Positions 53,500 through 62,950 are shown, numbered from the stretch's first letter. The stretch: 64,000 nucleotides of DNA from Rhodobacteraceae bacterium (ex Bugula neritina AB1) (GCA_001730095.1 MDLF01000018.1:1-64000), one strand, 5' to 3'. A program made the numbers and translations. The notes: generated by a model not told the origin, from the letters alone.

Positions 53500-54483
53500 A
53501 TGAAACTTGCTATCAACGGATTCGGCCGCATCGGCCGCGCCATCCTGCGCCAGATCCTGACTTCTGCGCGCGGAGACGGCATCGAGGTGGTGCAGATCAA
53601 TGACATCGCGCCCTTGGATATGTGCGCCTATCTGTTCCAGTACGACAGCACGTTTGGCCCCTTTGCCCATCCGGTGGAGCATGGCAGTGATGCGCTGCGA
53701 GTGATGGGCCGCTCCATCCCGGTCAGCCATGAGCCCGATCTGACATCGGTGGATCTCAGCGGTGTGGATCTGGTGCTGGAGTGTACGGGCATTGCGCGGA
53801 CCTCCGATGTCGCAGAACGCGGGCTGAAGGCAGGCGCCGCCAAGGTGCTGATCTCCGGCCCCTCCCCCGCAGCTGAGCTGACTGTTGTTCTGGGCGCCAA
53901 TGAAGAAACGCTGGGCGATGCCCGGATCGTTTCCAATGCTTCCTGCACCACCAATGGCCTTACGCCGCTGGTCAAGCTGCTGGACAGCATCGCCGGCATC
54001 GACACAGCGCATATGACCACCATCCACTGCTACACCAACTCGCAGCCGATGGTGGACGCGCCGCGCGGCGATTTTGCCCGTTCACGCGGCGGCGCCCAGT
54101 CCATGGTGCCGACCACAACCTCAGCCATGCATCTGATTGACGAGGTGCTGCCACATTTGAAAGGCAGGGTCAGCGGCGCTGCCGTTCGGGTGCCGACAGC
54201 CAGTGTTTCGGCCGTGGATCTGGTGGCGCAGCTGAAGACGCCGATGAGCGAAGCAGAATTCACCACCGCCCTGCACAAAGGTGTTGCCGCCTCAAAGGTG
54301 CTGGGCTGGACGGATAAACCGCTGGTCTCTTCCGACTTGCGGGCGCGGCCGGAATCTCTGGTCATTGCCGGACCGGAAACCCGAATGGCAGGCGATGCCC
54401 AGGTGCGGGTATTTGGCTGGTATGACAATGAATGGGGGTTTTCGGCCCGGATGCTGGATGTGGCGCGGCTGATGACGGGTTAA
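53500..54483 (+). CDS. glyceraldehyde-3-phosphate dehydrogenase family protein
   Basis: A 327-residue GAPDH-fold enzyme: NAD motif INGFGRIGR, catalytic Cys149 in SNASCTTNG, His176 in TTIHCYTNSQ, and YDNEWGFSARM at the C-terminus. It could be a GAPDH paralogue or an erythrose-4-phosphate dehydrogenase. The residue four after the catalytic Cys is Gly rather than the usual Cys. No other glycolytic gene is near. The ATG giving MKLAINGFG is the family start. Confidence 0.9.
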   Translation: MKLAINGFGRIGRAILRQILTSARGDGIEVVQINDIAPLDMCAYLFQYDSTFGPFAHPVEHGSDALRVMGRSIPVSHEPDLTSVDLSGVDLVLECTGIARTSDVAERGLKAGAAKVLISGPSPAAELTVVLGANEETLGDARIVSNASCTTNGLTPLVKLLDSIAGIDTAHMTTIHCYTNSQPMVDAPRGDFARSRGGAQSMVPTTTSAMHLIDEVLPHLKGRVSGAAVRVPTASVSAVDLVAQLKTPMSEAEFTTALHKGVAASKVLGWTDKPLVSSDLRARPESLVIAGPETRMAGDAQVRVFGWYDNEWGFSARMLDVARLMTG

Positions 54484-54514
54484 TCCCCCCGCCTTTTGCC
54501 ATTCTTTCGGATCG

Positions 54515-55120
54515 CTATTCTTTCGGGCGACGACTGCCCGCCAGGCGCAGCCAGCGGAAGATCAGCGTCAGCCCCAGCATGCAAACTGCAAGGCCAATCA
54601 GATCACCAGCGGCATAAACCGCCATCACCGGCAGTTGATCCCCAGGAAAGATCAGGCCGGAAAACACTGCAGACTGCCCAGCGGAATTGATTAGCGATGC
54701 CAGGGCGCCAACAGTCAGCAAACTGGTCCAGGAAATCCGGCGCGACCGCCCGGCATAGAGGTTCCAGCCGACCCGTTTTACAATTTCAAATGCGGCCAAG
54801 GCCGAAAGCGCGCCCACGGCAATGGATTGCAGCAGCACCGGCTCCATCAGCTGGCGCACACTGGCATCCGTGAACATCAGTTCTGACAGAAAGGCACCTG
54901 TGGCCAGCGGCAGTACCGCCCGCCAACCCAGCAGCCAGACTGCCAGCACCCGAACCCCGTGCGGCAGATAGATCAGACTGGCAAAAACGGTAATCTCAGG
55001 CAGGAAGATCGCCTGTACAGGTGTCACCACCCATGCAGTCAGACCGTGGCAGACGACATAGACTGCGGTGATCACCGCAAAACTCTGGAGATCAACCAAA
55101 CGCTGCATAACCCGTAGCAT
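54515..55120 (-). CDS. polytopic membrane protein, MASE1-like
   Basis: A 201-residue protein with 5-6 TM helices, resembling a stand-alone MASE1-type sensory membrane domain (FLPEITVFASLIYLPHGVRVLAVWLLGW ... GDLIGLAVCMLGLTLIF). No output domain follows. The role is unknown; family assignment is tentative. It lies downstream of the wHTH gene in the same direction and convergent with the GAPDH-type gene. Confidence 0.75.
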   Translation of the reverse strand: MLRVMQRLVDLQSFAVITAVYVVCHGLTAWVVTPVQAIFLPEITVFASLIYLPHGVRVLAVWLLGWRAVLPLATGAFLSELMFTDASVRQLMEPVLLQSIAVGALSALAAFEIVKRVGWNLYAGRSRRISWTSLLTVGALASLINSAGQSAVFSGLIFPGDQLPVMAVYAAGDLIGLAVCMLGLTLIFRWLRLAGSRRPKE

Positions 55121-55181
55121 AAGACCCGTTTAGACAGCATATTGCAATTCTGCAATCAGTTGATTGCGCTGCCGGGTCGCT

Positions 55182-55541
55182 TCATTTCGCCGACGGGTCA
55201 AAGTTTACAACGTAATGTTTGGCCTTACTGCCGCCCGCCCGCTTGATCAGCCCCAGCTCAAGCAGCGATTTCAATGTGCGGTGAAACGTGGCCTGTGCGA
55301 GCCCTTTGACCAAACGGTGATTGCGGATCTGTTCGGACTGTACTGGCTTGCCCGGCGTTTCTGTGAGCGAATTCGCAGCCAGCAGAACATCGCGCTCAGA
55401 GCGGCTGAGGCGGTCCAGGCCCAGATCACGCTCCATCTGATGAAGCATGTCACGTAGTTCGAATATTGGTCTCAACCGGTCCAAAACCGTTCTCCCGGAT
55501 CCAACAGCACTGCGCCCCACAAAGGACAGATGAAACGACAT
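55182..55541 (-). CDS. winged-helix regulator (MarR-like)
   Basis: A 119-residue protein with a winged HTH: LSRSERDVLLAANSLTET, NHRLVKGLAQATFHRTLKSLLELGLIKRAG, ending KHYVVNFDPSAK. It looks like a small MarR-type repressor or a phenotypic-switch regulator. The ATG at 55541 is used; a GTG 3 bases upstream also fits. Confidence 0.82.
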   Translation of the reverse strand: MSFHLSFVGRSAVGSGRTVLDRLRPIFELRDMLHQMERDLGLDRLSRSERDVLLAANSLTETPGKPVQSEQIRNHRLVKGLAQATFHRTLKSLLELGLIKRAGGSKAKHYVVNFDPSAK

Positions 55542-55917
55542 CACGCATCTTTATCAAAGTGACAATTACTTGGACAGTAACGCCATGCGTGGTATCATTC
55601 CGGTCTGGCTGGCTGCGTTGTGAGTGGCGGCTGCGCCTGACGTTGCTCTTGTTCTTTGTTAACCAGTTACAGCCCCTGCGGGGTAGCTCGCAGGGGCTGA
55701 CTTTGCTTTAGCACAGAGCACCTGCGGCTTTCCAATGCTCTTTGCCGTTTCCAGCCGCAGTATCGACCGTGCGCGATAATCCGCCACCGCACAGGGCTGG
55801 CGGATTGCTGCCGCTTTGCCGGTTCCATCCTGCATTTTCCCCGTGCTAGGCTTGGCGACAAGCGCCTGAAGCCCTGCCGGGGTCAGGCGGAATTTTTCGC
55901 CCGCTGCCGGAGCAGAC
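55542..55917. other. spacer between the wHTH gene and tamA
   Basis: About 376 bases with no credible gene. It must carry the promoters of the divergent wHTH gene and tamA. It holds one perfect 10-bp inverted repeat, CAGCCCCTGC/GCAGGGGCTG (55670-55699), and a TTAACC half-site just before it. No T-tract follows the hairpin, so a terminator is not supported. Confidence 0.55.
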
Positions 55918-57720
55918 ATGAAATTTCCCTTCCGCCCGCGCCTGTGTGCGTGCGCCTTAGCCTGCAGCCTTCTGCCCCTTGTGCCGCTGCCAGGCCATAC
56001 TGCTGAAACCACGCTGGCCGCCCCCGGCGCAGATAGTGAGCTGACAGAAAAGCTGCGCGGCGCTTCCGCATCGGTCGCGGCCAGCGGCGACACCAATGTG
56101 CAAGAGCTTCTGGCGGCAGCCTTGTCGGATTACCGGACGTTGGTGCAAGTGCTGTATGATGCAGGCCACTTCTCGCCGGAGGTGAACATCCGGCTGGATG
56201 GGCGCGAGGCTGCGCAGATCCAGCCCCTGAATCCGCCAAGGCACGTCCAGAAGGTCGACATCACTGTAAAACCCGGCCCTCAATTTTTCTTTGGCACAGC
56301 TGAGCTGACACCGTTTCCGGCAAACAGCGATGTCGAAATCCCCGAAGATTTTGCCCGCGGCAAGCCAGCGGGTACCGGGGTGATCCGCGATGCCGCCATT
56401 GCAGGCGTCCGCGCGTGGCGCCGCAGCGGTCACGCCAAGGCAGACGTGGCAGAGCAGAATATCACCGCCAATCACCTGCAGGCACGGCTGAATGCACAGC
56501 TGCGGCTGGCGCCGGGGCCGAAACTGCGCTTTGGGCAAATGCGGGTCACTGGCGATACCGCCGTGACCGAAGACGCCATTCGCCGCATTGCAGGCTTCCC
56601 GACCGGAGAAGAATTCCATCCTGATCCGGTTGCCAAATCCGCAACCCGGCTGCGCCGCACCGGCACGTTTTCCAGTGTGGTCCTGCGCGAGGCAGAGCAG
56701 CCGAACCCGGACGGCACTCTCGATTTTGTGGTTCAAGTGGAAGATCTGCCGCTGCGCCGCTTGACCTTCGGCGCCGAAATCAGCTCCTCTGACGGGCTGG
56801 AGCTGTCGGGCAGCTGGATGCACCGCAACCTGTTCGGCAACGCCGAGAAGCTGCGGATTGAGGCCCGCGTCAGCGGCATCGGCAGCAGCAGTGACATCGA
56901 TGGGCGCATCGCGGTGCGGCTGGACCGGCCCGCAAAACTGGGGCCGGATGACAGTATCTTCTATCTGGCAGAGGCAGAGCGTCTGGACGAGGAACATTAT
57001 TCCGCGACCCGCATGTTTGGCGCCATCGGCGCGCGGCGGACGTTTTCGGATACATTTTATGCCGAAGCATCCCTTGGCGTCTCTTCCACGCTGGCAGAAG
57101 ACGTATTCGGCAAGCGCCGGTTCAAATACGTGGCTGGCAGGTTCCGGGCCGAATATGACGCTCGTGACAGCCGCGTGAACCCTGCCTCGGGGTATTTCCT
57201 GCAGGGGTCGGCCACGCCTTTCATTGGATTTGACGGCAGCAAGACCGGCGTGCAGCTGAAGGGCGAAGGGCGGGCCTATTACGGGCTGGGTGCAGATGAC
57301 CGGATTGTGCTGGCAGGCCGGGTGCAGCTGGGGTCCGTAGTGGGGCCATCGCTCAGCGAGATATCCCCCACCCTGCTGTTCTTCTCTGGCGGTGCAGGCA
57401 CCGTACGCGGGCATGAGTATCAGTCGCTGGGCGTGCCGGTAACTGGCGGCACCGCGGGCGGGCGCAGTTTCGCCGCGCTGTCCGCCGAAGTGCGCGGCAA
57501 AGTCACCGACAAGATTTCCCTTGTTGGGTTTTACGACCTTGGCTTTATCGACGCTGACAGTTTTGTTTCCGGCTCCTCCGAGCGCCATGCCGGCGCCGGT
57601 TTTGGCCTGCGCTATGATGTCGCTGGGATCGGTCCAATCCGGCTTGACCTGGCCTATCCGGTGGATGGCGGCAGCGAAGATGGGCTGCAATTCTATATCG
57701 GGATAGGACAGGCGTTTTGA
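55918..57720 (+). CDS. tamA: translocation and assembly module outer-membrane protein TamA
   Basis: A 600-residue Omp85-family protein: signal peptide about 1-28, POTRA repeats (about 80-290; LRFGQMRVTGDTAVTEDAIRRIAGFPTGEEF) and a C-terminal barrel with DSRVNPASGYFL and the surface-antigen motif GGAGTVRGHEY. It ends in a terminal Phe. With TamB it inserts autotransporters and helps lipid transport. CCGGAGC precedes the ATG. Confidence 0.94.
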   Translation: MKFPFRPRLCACALACSLLPLVPLPGHTAETTLAAPGADSELTEKLRGASASVAASGDTNVQELLAAALSDYRTLVQVLYDAGHFSPEVNIRLDGREAAQIQPLNPPRHVQKVDITVKPGPQFFFGTAELTPFPANSDVEIPEDFARGKPAGTGVIRDAAIAGVRAWRRSGHAKADVAEQNITANHLQARLNAQLRLAPGPKLRFGQMRVTGDTAVTEDAIRRIAGFPTGEEFHPDPVAKSATRLRRTGTFSSVVLREAEQPNPDGTLDFVVQVEDLPLRRLTFGAEISSSDGLELSGSWMHRNLFGNAEKLRIEARVSGIGSSSDIDGRIAVRLDRPAKLGPDDSIFYLAEAERLDEEHYSATRMFGAIGARRTFSDTFYAEASLGVSSTLAEDVFGKRRFKYVAGRFRAEYDARDSRVNPASGYFLQGSATPFIGFDGSKTGVQLKGEGRAYYGLGADDRIVLAGRVQLGSVVGPSLSEISPTLLFFSGGAGTVRGHEYQSLGVPVTGGTAGGRSFAALSAEVRGKVTDKISLVGFYDLGFIDADSFVSGSSERHAGAGFGLRYDVAGIGPIRLDLAYPVDGGSEDGLQFYIGIGQAF

Positions 57721-60700
57721 AACAGGTTCTTTGCTACGCGCTCGCACTGGGCCTGACTGCGGCGCCGGTTACCGCGCAGGATGCCTCCGAAGAGGACGCT
57801 GGCGGGCTGCTGGTTGATTTCCTGGAGGACACGCTGTCCAGCGACAGCCGCTATATCAGCGTGAGCGGTGTTGACGGCGCGTTTTCCTCTGAAGCCAAAA
57901 TCAGAAAGATCACAGTCGCAGACGAAGACGGCATCTGGCTGACAATCGAAGGCGCGGTGCTGGATTGGAATCGGCTGGACTTGTTGCGTGGTCGCTTCTC
58001 GGTCAATGAGCTGTCAGCGGAGCGCATCGAGATAGCGCGCGCGCCTGAACCGCTACCGCCCGACCCGGAATTGCCAGCAGCCGAGACAACACCATTTGCT
58101 CTGCCAGAGCTGCCCGTGGCCATCGAACTGGGCCAGATCAAGGCTGCCCGGATCGAATTGGGTGAGGCATTGGCGGGAACAGCCGCCAGCCTGCGGGTTG
58201 AGGGCAGTTTGAAACTGGCCGACGGCGCGCTGGACACCAAGCTGGAGGCCGCGCGGCTGGACAAGCCCAGCGACCATATCCGGCTGTCGGCGGCCTATGC
58301 CAATGAGACCCAGCTGATCACCCTGGATCTGTCGGCCGATGAGGCGGCGGGCGGGCTGATTTCGCGCGGGCTGGATCTGCCGGGCAACCCCGAACTGCAG
58401 CTGACGGCCAAGGGCAGCGGCCCGGTGACAGACTTCACTGCAGCGATCAGTTTCAGCACGAACGGCACCGAACGGCTGGGGGGGCAGGTTGTACTGGCGG
58501 CTCGTCCCCTGCCCCAAGACGTGGCGCCGGAAACGGCCCGCGACATTGGGTTTTCTGCCGATCTGGGCGGCAATATAGACGTGCTGCTGCCGCCTGTGCA
58601 CCGCCCCTTCTTCGGCCCTGGCCTGCGTCTGAACGTCAAAGGTCTGCGCGAGGGCAGCGGCGCTGTAACGCTGGACACGTTGGTCCTGCGCACCAATGCA
58701 TTGCGCATCACCGGCGCCGCAGGGCTGAGCGCGGACGGCAAACTGGCCACCGCCAACCTGAAATCTGCAATCACGCCCCCTGCTGGACAGGCTGCAGTCA
58801 CGCTGCCGACCAGTGACGGGCAAACCACGCTGGCAAAGGCAGACCTGCAGCTGCAAAAAACACTCGACGGCCGCTGGGTGCTCGATGGTGTGCTAAACCA
58901 GCTGAGCCACCCGGGCGCCCTGGTGGATACTGCCGAGATCTCGGGCCGCGGCACGCTGGATCAAAGCAGTGGCTTTGCACTGGAGGGCCGCCTGAAGGCT
59001 GGCCTCAGCGGGTTCCAGCCGCGCAACCCGGCGCTGGCCAAAGCCACCGGCAATGAGATCCGCTTTGAAGGCACCCTCAGCACCGATGGCCCCGGCGCAC
59101 TGCATATCACCGACATGGAACTGCGCGGCAGTGATTACCGGGCTGCAGGCGATCTTGCCTTTGACGGGCTGGAAGAGGGACTGAAAGTCAGCGGCGACCT
59201 GACTGCCAGGGCAAGCGACCTGAGCCGGTTCTCCGATCTGGCAGGCCGCCCGATAGGCGGCGTGGTACAGGCGCAGGTCAGGGGCGCCTTTTCGCCACTG
59301 ACAGGTGGTTTCGACACTGATCTTTCGGTGCAGACGCGCGATCTGTCAGCCGGAATTGCTCAGGCAGATGAGCTGCTGGCGGGCACCACCACGCTGGCAC
59401 TAAAGGCCGCGCGGGATGAAAACGGCATAGCTATCGATCACTTCGACCTGGCTGGCAGCGCATTGAAAGCCGCTGCGACAGGCACTCTGAACAATCAGGC
59501 CGGAAAGCTGAACATCACCGCCCGCCTGAACCGTTTGGAAGTGCTGGTACCACAAGCCCCCGGAACGCTGGAACTGGCCACGACCCTCAGCCGGACAGGC
59601 GATACTTTTAGCGGCGTGGCGGAGCTGACGGGACCGCATACCTCTGCTGCCAAACTGACGGGTTCCGTCACTTTGGCAGGGCAGGCTGACATCAGCTTCC
59701 AGGCCATGCTGAGTGAATTGGAACGCTTTGTTCCGGAACTGGCTGGCAAGCTGCAGACCCAAGGCACCGCGACCCGGCGCGCAGGCGAATGGCAGATTGA
59801 CGGCGAAGCTGCAGGCCCTGCTGGAATTGATGCCAGGCTGGCTGGCCGCATCAGCGAAGACGACGGCAGTGCAGACCTGCGGTTTGACGCGGAGATGGCA
59901 GAGCTGCAGCGGCTGCTGCCCGATCTGCCCGGCCGCCTCGCAGCCACCGGCACCGCCGCCCGGCGCGCAGGCATCTGGACGGTGGACAGCACCGCCAGCG
60001 GCCCGGCCGGTATCGACAGCCGTATCCAGGGCAGCTGGGACGAAACGCAAGGCACCGCAGACGCAACTGCCAAAGGCACCCTGCGGCTGGAAGGGTTGAA
60101 CCCGTTTCTGTCACCCAACCTGTTGCAGGGGCGCGCGAATTTCGACATGAGCCTGCGCGGGACCCTGGCATTGGACAGTGTCAGCGGCACCATCTCTGTC
60201 CCTGGAGCGACGCTCGCCATTCCTGCAGCGGCCCAGCGTGTGGACGATATCAATGCGACGGTCTCTATCGCACGGTCTGCGGCGCAAATTCAGGTTTCGG
60301 CCCGGCCGCGAGACGGCGGCACAGTGCGGATCAGCGGGCCCTTGGGACTGCTGCCGCCATTCAACAGCAACCTGCAAATTGCCATTGGCGATGTCGTGGT
60401 CACTGACCACCTGTCTTATGAAACCTTGCTGAACGGCAGCCTGGCGATGTCCGGCGCCATGGCGGGCAACAACCGCCTGACGGGCCAGATCAATGTAGGC
60501 GAAACCAATATCAATCTGAACACCGCAGGCGGTTCGGTTTCCTCTGCTCCGATCCCGCCGATCCGCCACAAGGGCGCCCCGCGCGGGGTGCGCCGGACAC
60601 AGGCCCGCGCCGGACTGACCGCCAGCAGCAGCGGCAGCGCAGGTGGTTCCGGCAGGACAGACCTTGATATCATGATCAGCGCGCCCTCGCGGATTTTTGC

Positions 60701-61346
60701 CCGGGGCCGCGGCCTGCGTTCGGAACTTGGCGGCCAGATCCACTTGCGCGGCACCACCGCGCGGCCCTCGCCCGCCGGCCAGATCAGCTTGATCCGGGGT
60801 ACTTTTGACGTCCTGGGCCGACGACTGGAACTGGACGAAGGCCGGATCACGCTGCTGGGCGATCTGAAACCCTATCTGGAGTTCAAGTCCACTGCCGCCA
60901 CCGAACAGGGTACTGCAACTCTGGAAATCTCCGGCCAAGTCGACGCGCCGGAGATCAAGGTCAGCTCGGACCCGCCGCGGCCCAGCGAGGAAGCTTTGGC
61001 GCTTTTGCTGTTCGGCGACAACATCGGCGACATTTCACCACTGGCCCTGGCCCGGCTGGCCGGTTCGGCGCTGACACTCAGCGGTCGCGGCAACAGTGCG
61101 CAAAACAAGCTGCGCCAGGCCACCGGGGCGGATGACGTCGACATCGGCACCGACAATCTGGGCGCCGGGCAGTTGGGGCTTGGCGGCTATGTGGCGGAAA
61201 ACGTCTACACCGATTTCAACGTCAACACCCAAGGCGACAGCGAACTGTCCATCAATCTGGATGTGACCAAGAGCCTGACGGTGCAGGGCACGGTGGACAG
61301 CGAGGGAGAGACCGGCGTCGGACTGTTCTTCAAGCGTGATTACTGA
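57717..61346 (+). CDS. tamB: translocation and assembly module inner-membrane protein TamB
   Basis: A 1209-residue AsmA-like/DUF490 protein: an N-terminal signal/anchor (1-21), a long beta-taco groove with repeated segments, notably two near-identical blocks about residues 685-740 and 745-800 (RRAGEWQIDG..AGPAGIDARL and RRAGIWTVDS..SGPAGIDSRI), and the conserved C-terminal DUF490 domain (about 900-1209; GQISLIRGTFDVLGRRLELDEG ... LALLLFGDNIGDISPLALARL). It starts at TTG overlapping the tamA stop (TTGA), supported because the signal peptide begins at once. Confidence 0.95.
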   Translation: MKQVLCYALALGLTAAPVTAQDASEEDAGGLLVDFLEDTLSSDSRYISVSGVDGAFSSEAKIRKITVADEDGIWLTIEGAVLDWNRLDLLRGRFSVNELSAERIEIARAPEPLPPDPELPAAETTPFALPELPVAIELGQIKAARIELGEALAGTAASLRVEGSLKLADGALDTKLEAARLDKPSDHIRLSAAYANETQLITLDLSADEAAGGLISRGLDLPGNPELQLTAKGSGPVTDFTAAISFSTNGTERLGGQVVLAARPLPQDVAPETARDIGFSADLGGNIDVLLPPVHRPFFGPGLRLNVKGLREGSGAVTLDTLVLRTNALRITGAAGLSADGKLATANLKSAITPPAGQAAVTLPTSDGQTTLAKADLQLQKTLDGRWVLDGVLNQLSHPGALVDTAEISGRGTLDQSSGFALEGRLKAGLSGFQPRNPALAKATGNEIRFEGTLSTDGPGALHITDMELRGSDYRAAGDLAFDGLEEGLKVSGDLTARASDLSRFSDLAGRPIGGVVQAQVRGAFSPLTGGFDTDLSVQTRDLSAGIAQADELLAGTTTLALKAARDENGIAIDHFDLAGSALKAAATGTLNNQAGKLNITARLNRLEVLVPQAPGTLELATTLSRTGDTFSGVAELTGPHTSAAKLTGSVTLAGQADISFQAMLSELERFVPELAGKLQTQGTATRRAGEWQIDGEAAGPAGIDARLAGRISEDDGSADLRFDAEMAELQRLLPDLPGRLAATGTAARRAGIWTVDSTASGPAGIDSRIQGSWDETQGTADATAKGTLRLEGLNPFLSPNLLQGRANFDMSLRGTLALDSVSGTISVPGATLAIPAAAQRVDDINATVSIARSAAQIQVSARPRDGGTVRISGPLGLLPPFNSNLQIAIGDVVVTDHLSYETLLNGSLAMSGAMAGNNRLTGQINVGETNINLNTAGGSVSSAPIPPIRHKGAPRGVRRTQARAGLTASSSGSAGGSGRTDLDIMISAPSRIFARGRGLRSELGGQIHLRGTTARPSPAGQISLIRGTFDVLGRRLELDEGRITLLGDLKPYLEFKSTAATEQGTATLEISGQVDAPEIKVSSDPPRPSEEALALLLFGDNIGDISPLALARLAGSALTLSGRGNSAQNKLRQATGADDVDIGTDNLGAGQLGLGGYVAENVYTDFNVNTQGDSELSINLDVTKSLTVQGTVDSEGETGVGLFFKRDY

Positions 61347-61471
61347 ACCGGCGCGGCATTCATCCGGCGTCCTGACTGGACCACCCGAAAGGCAGCAGAT
61401 GCTTGCAGACCGCGGCAGAAGGCTGCAAGTTTGCTTCAAGGGACATCGGCCAGACACAGGACAGCGACAGA

Positions 61472-61906
61472 GTGGGCAGAACCTTCACCCAAAAACAGGC
61501 AAGCCGCGCCAGTTTCCGCGCCTATGCGGCGGACCTGTACCGCATGGAGCACTGGTGCCTGTTTTCCGACATGGATGAACCGCTCGATTTCGAAGGCCGT
61601 GAAACCGCCGGGCTGACCCGTTACCTGACCGGACAAGACGATACTGCGCTTCAGGCCGAAATGCTGGAGATGTTTCCCAACGGCCCACTTTCCGAGGTTG
61701 CGGGCCAGTCTTATGCCAATTCTGTGCAAAGCTTCCGCTTCTCGGACATCAGCGCCGCCCGGGCAGTGGAATACACGTCTGAGAGCACTGGTTTTGCCTA
61801 CGACTTGCGCCAGAACACTCTGCCGCAGGCCAAAGGCCGGATGCTGTCTGGCGGCCCTCGCCAGTCGCCAGAGTACCGGGCCTTTCTTGCCGGAGCAGCC
61901 GCATGA
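61472..61906 (+). CDS. protein of unknown function, coupled to the glycosyltransferase
   Basis: A 144-residue soluble protein; the GTG at 61472 (AGGA upstream) starts MGRTFTQKQASRASFRAYAA. No family recognised. It has an aromatic-rich centre (YRMEHWCLFSDMDEPLDF), ends near SGGPRQSPEYRAFLAG, and overlaps the glycosyltransferase start (ATGA), so cotranslation is likely. Other starts upstream (TTG at 61403) are possible. Confidence 0.7.
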   Translation: MGRTFTQKQASRASFRAYAADLYRMEHWCLFSDMDEPLDFEGRETAGLTRYLTGQDDTALQAEMLEMFPNGPLSEVAGQSYANSVQSFRFSDISAARAVEYTSESTGFAYDLRQNTLPQAKGRMLSGGPRQSPEYRAFLAGAAA

Positions 61907-62853
61907 GTTCCGCCGCCATTGCTGCCGTGGTCATTGGCCGGAACGAGGGCGCGCGGCTGATCCGCTGCCTGCGTTCTCTGCAAGAGCAGGTTCAGCAGCT
62001 GGTTTACGTGGACAGCGGCTCCACCGACGGCTCGGCGGCCGCCGCACGGGATCTGGGCGCAGAAGTCGTGGACCTGGATCTCAGCCAGCCTTTTACCGCT
62101 GCCCGCGCCCGCAATGCCGGGCTGGCAGCGCTGCAGCCCGGGATCGCATTTGTGCAATTCGTGGATGGCGACTGCGAGGTTGACCCGGACTGGATCGCCA
62201 CTGCGGCGCAATTCCTGCAAGCACACCCGAGGATTGCAGCGGCCTGCGGGCGGCGGCGGGAACGGTTTCCCCAGGCCTCTGTCTATAACCGCCTGTGCGA
62301 TGCGGAATGGGATACCCCGGTCGGCGAGGCCCAGGCCTGCGGCGGCGACGCGCTGATGCGGGTGGCCGCGGTTTACACTGTCGGCGGCTACCGCGGCGGG
62401 CTGATCGCAGGCGAAGAGCCGGAACTGTGCCTGCGGCTGCGCCGCGCGGGCTGGCAGGTCTGGCGGCTGGACGCAGAGATGACCTTGCATGATGCGCAGA
62501 TGCTGCGTTTCAGCCAATGGTGGAACCGCAGCCGCCGCGCTGGCCACGCCTTTGCCGAAGGCGCCGCACTGCTTGGCGCCGGACCGGAACGCCACTGGGT
62601 CACGGAAACCCGCCGCACGCTGATGTGGGGGGCTGTCCTGCCTGCCGCCATTTTGATGGCCGGGCTTCTCAGCCCTTATCTGCTGCTTGCGATGGTGATC
62701 TATCCGGCCCAAATCCTGCGCCTGTCCCGGAAGATGGGGTTTGAACGGGCGCTGTATTCCTTGCTGGGGAAATTCGCAGAGGCCACCGGTGCTCTGGAGT
62801 TCTATTGGCGCCGCTGGCGCGGCACTGCACGCGGGATATTGGAGTATAAATAA
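61903..62853 (+). CDS. family 2 glycosyltransferase
   Basis: A 316-residue GT-A enzyme: VVIGRNEGARLIRCLRSL, VDSGSTDGS (nucleotide-binding Asp), FVDGDCEVDPDW (DxD-like DGD), GGDALMRVAAVY, and EEPELCLRLRRAGW (ED-type catalytic region). A C-terminal hydrophobic segment (VLPAAILMAGLLSPYLLLAM) anchors it at the inner membrane. It probably builds a surface polysaccharide. Coupled to the 144-residue gene. Confidence 0.9.
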   Translation: MSSAAIAAVVIGRNEGARLIRCLRSLQEQVQQLVYVDSGSTDGSAAAARDLGAEVVDLDLSQPFTAARARNAGLAALQPGIAFVQFVDGDCEVDPDWIATAAQFLQAHPRIAAACGRRRERFPQASVYNRLCDAEWDTPVGEAQACGGDALMRVAAVYTVGGYRGGLIAGEEPELCLRLRRAGWQVWRLDAEMTLHDAQMLRFSQWWNRSRRAGHAFAEGAALLGAGPERHWVTETRRTLMWGAVLPAAILMAGLLSPYLLLAMVIYPAQILRLSRKMGFERALYSLLGKFAEATGALEFYWRRWRGTARGILEYK

Positions 62854-62881
62854 CCGTCTTCCGATGGGGGCTTTGCCCCTC

Positions 62882-62950
62882 TTGGCCTTGCGGCCAATTC
62901 ACCCCAGGATATTTAAGACCAGAAGAAAACTGGGGTTCTATTTCTTCTGG
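62882..62950. terminator. hairpins at the convergent end of the glycosyltransferase genes
   Basis: TTGGCC-TTGC-GGCCAA (62882-62897), then the shared motif TATTTAAGACCAGAA (62910-62924), then a perfect 10-bp repeat CCAGAAGAAA/TTTCTTCTGG (62919-62928 with 62941-62950). A CCCCAG/CTGGGG pair overlaps these. It lies between the convergent family 2 and WecG-type glycosyltransferases and may end both transcripts. Confidence 0.5.

Noticed and set aside
55957-57747. 596-codon minus-strand open frame opposite tamA
   Set aside because: tamA on the plus strand has a signal peptide, POTRA and barrel motifs; the antisense frame is a composition artefact.
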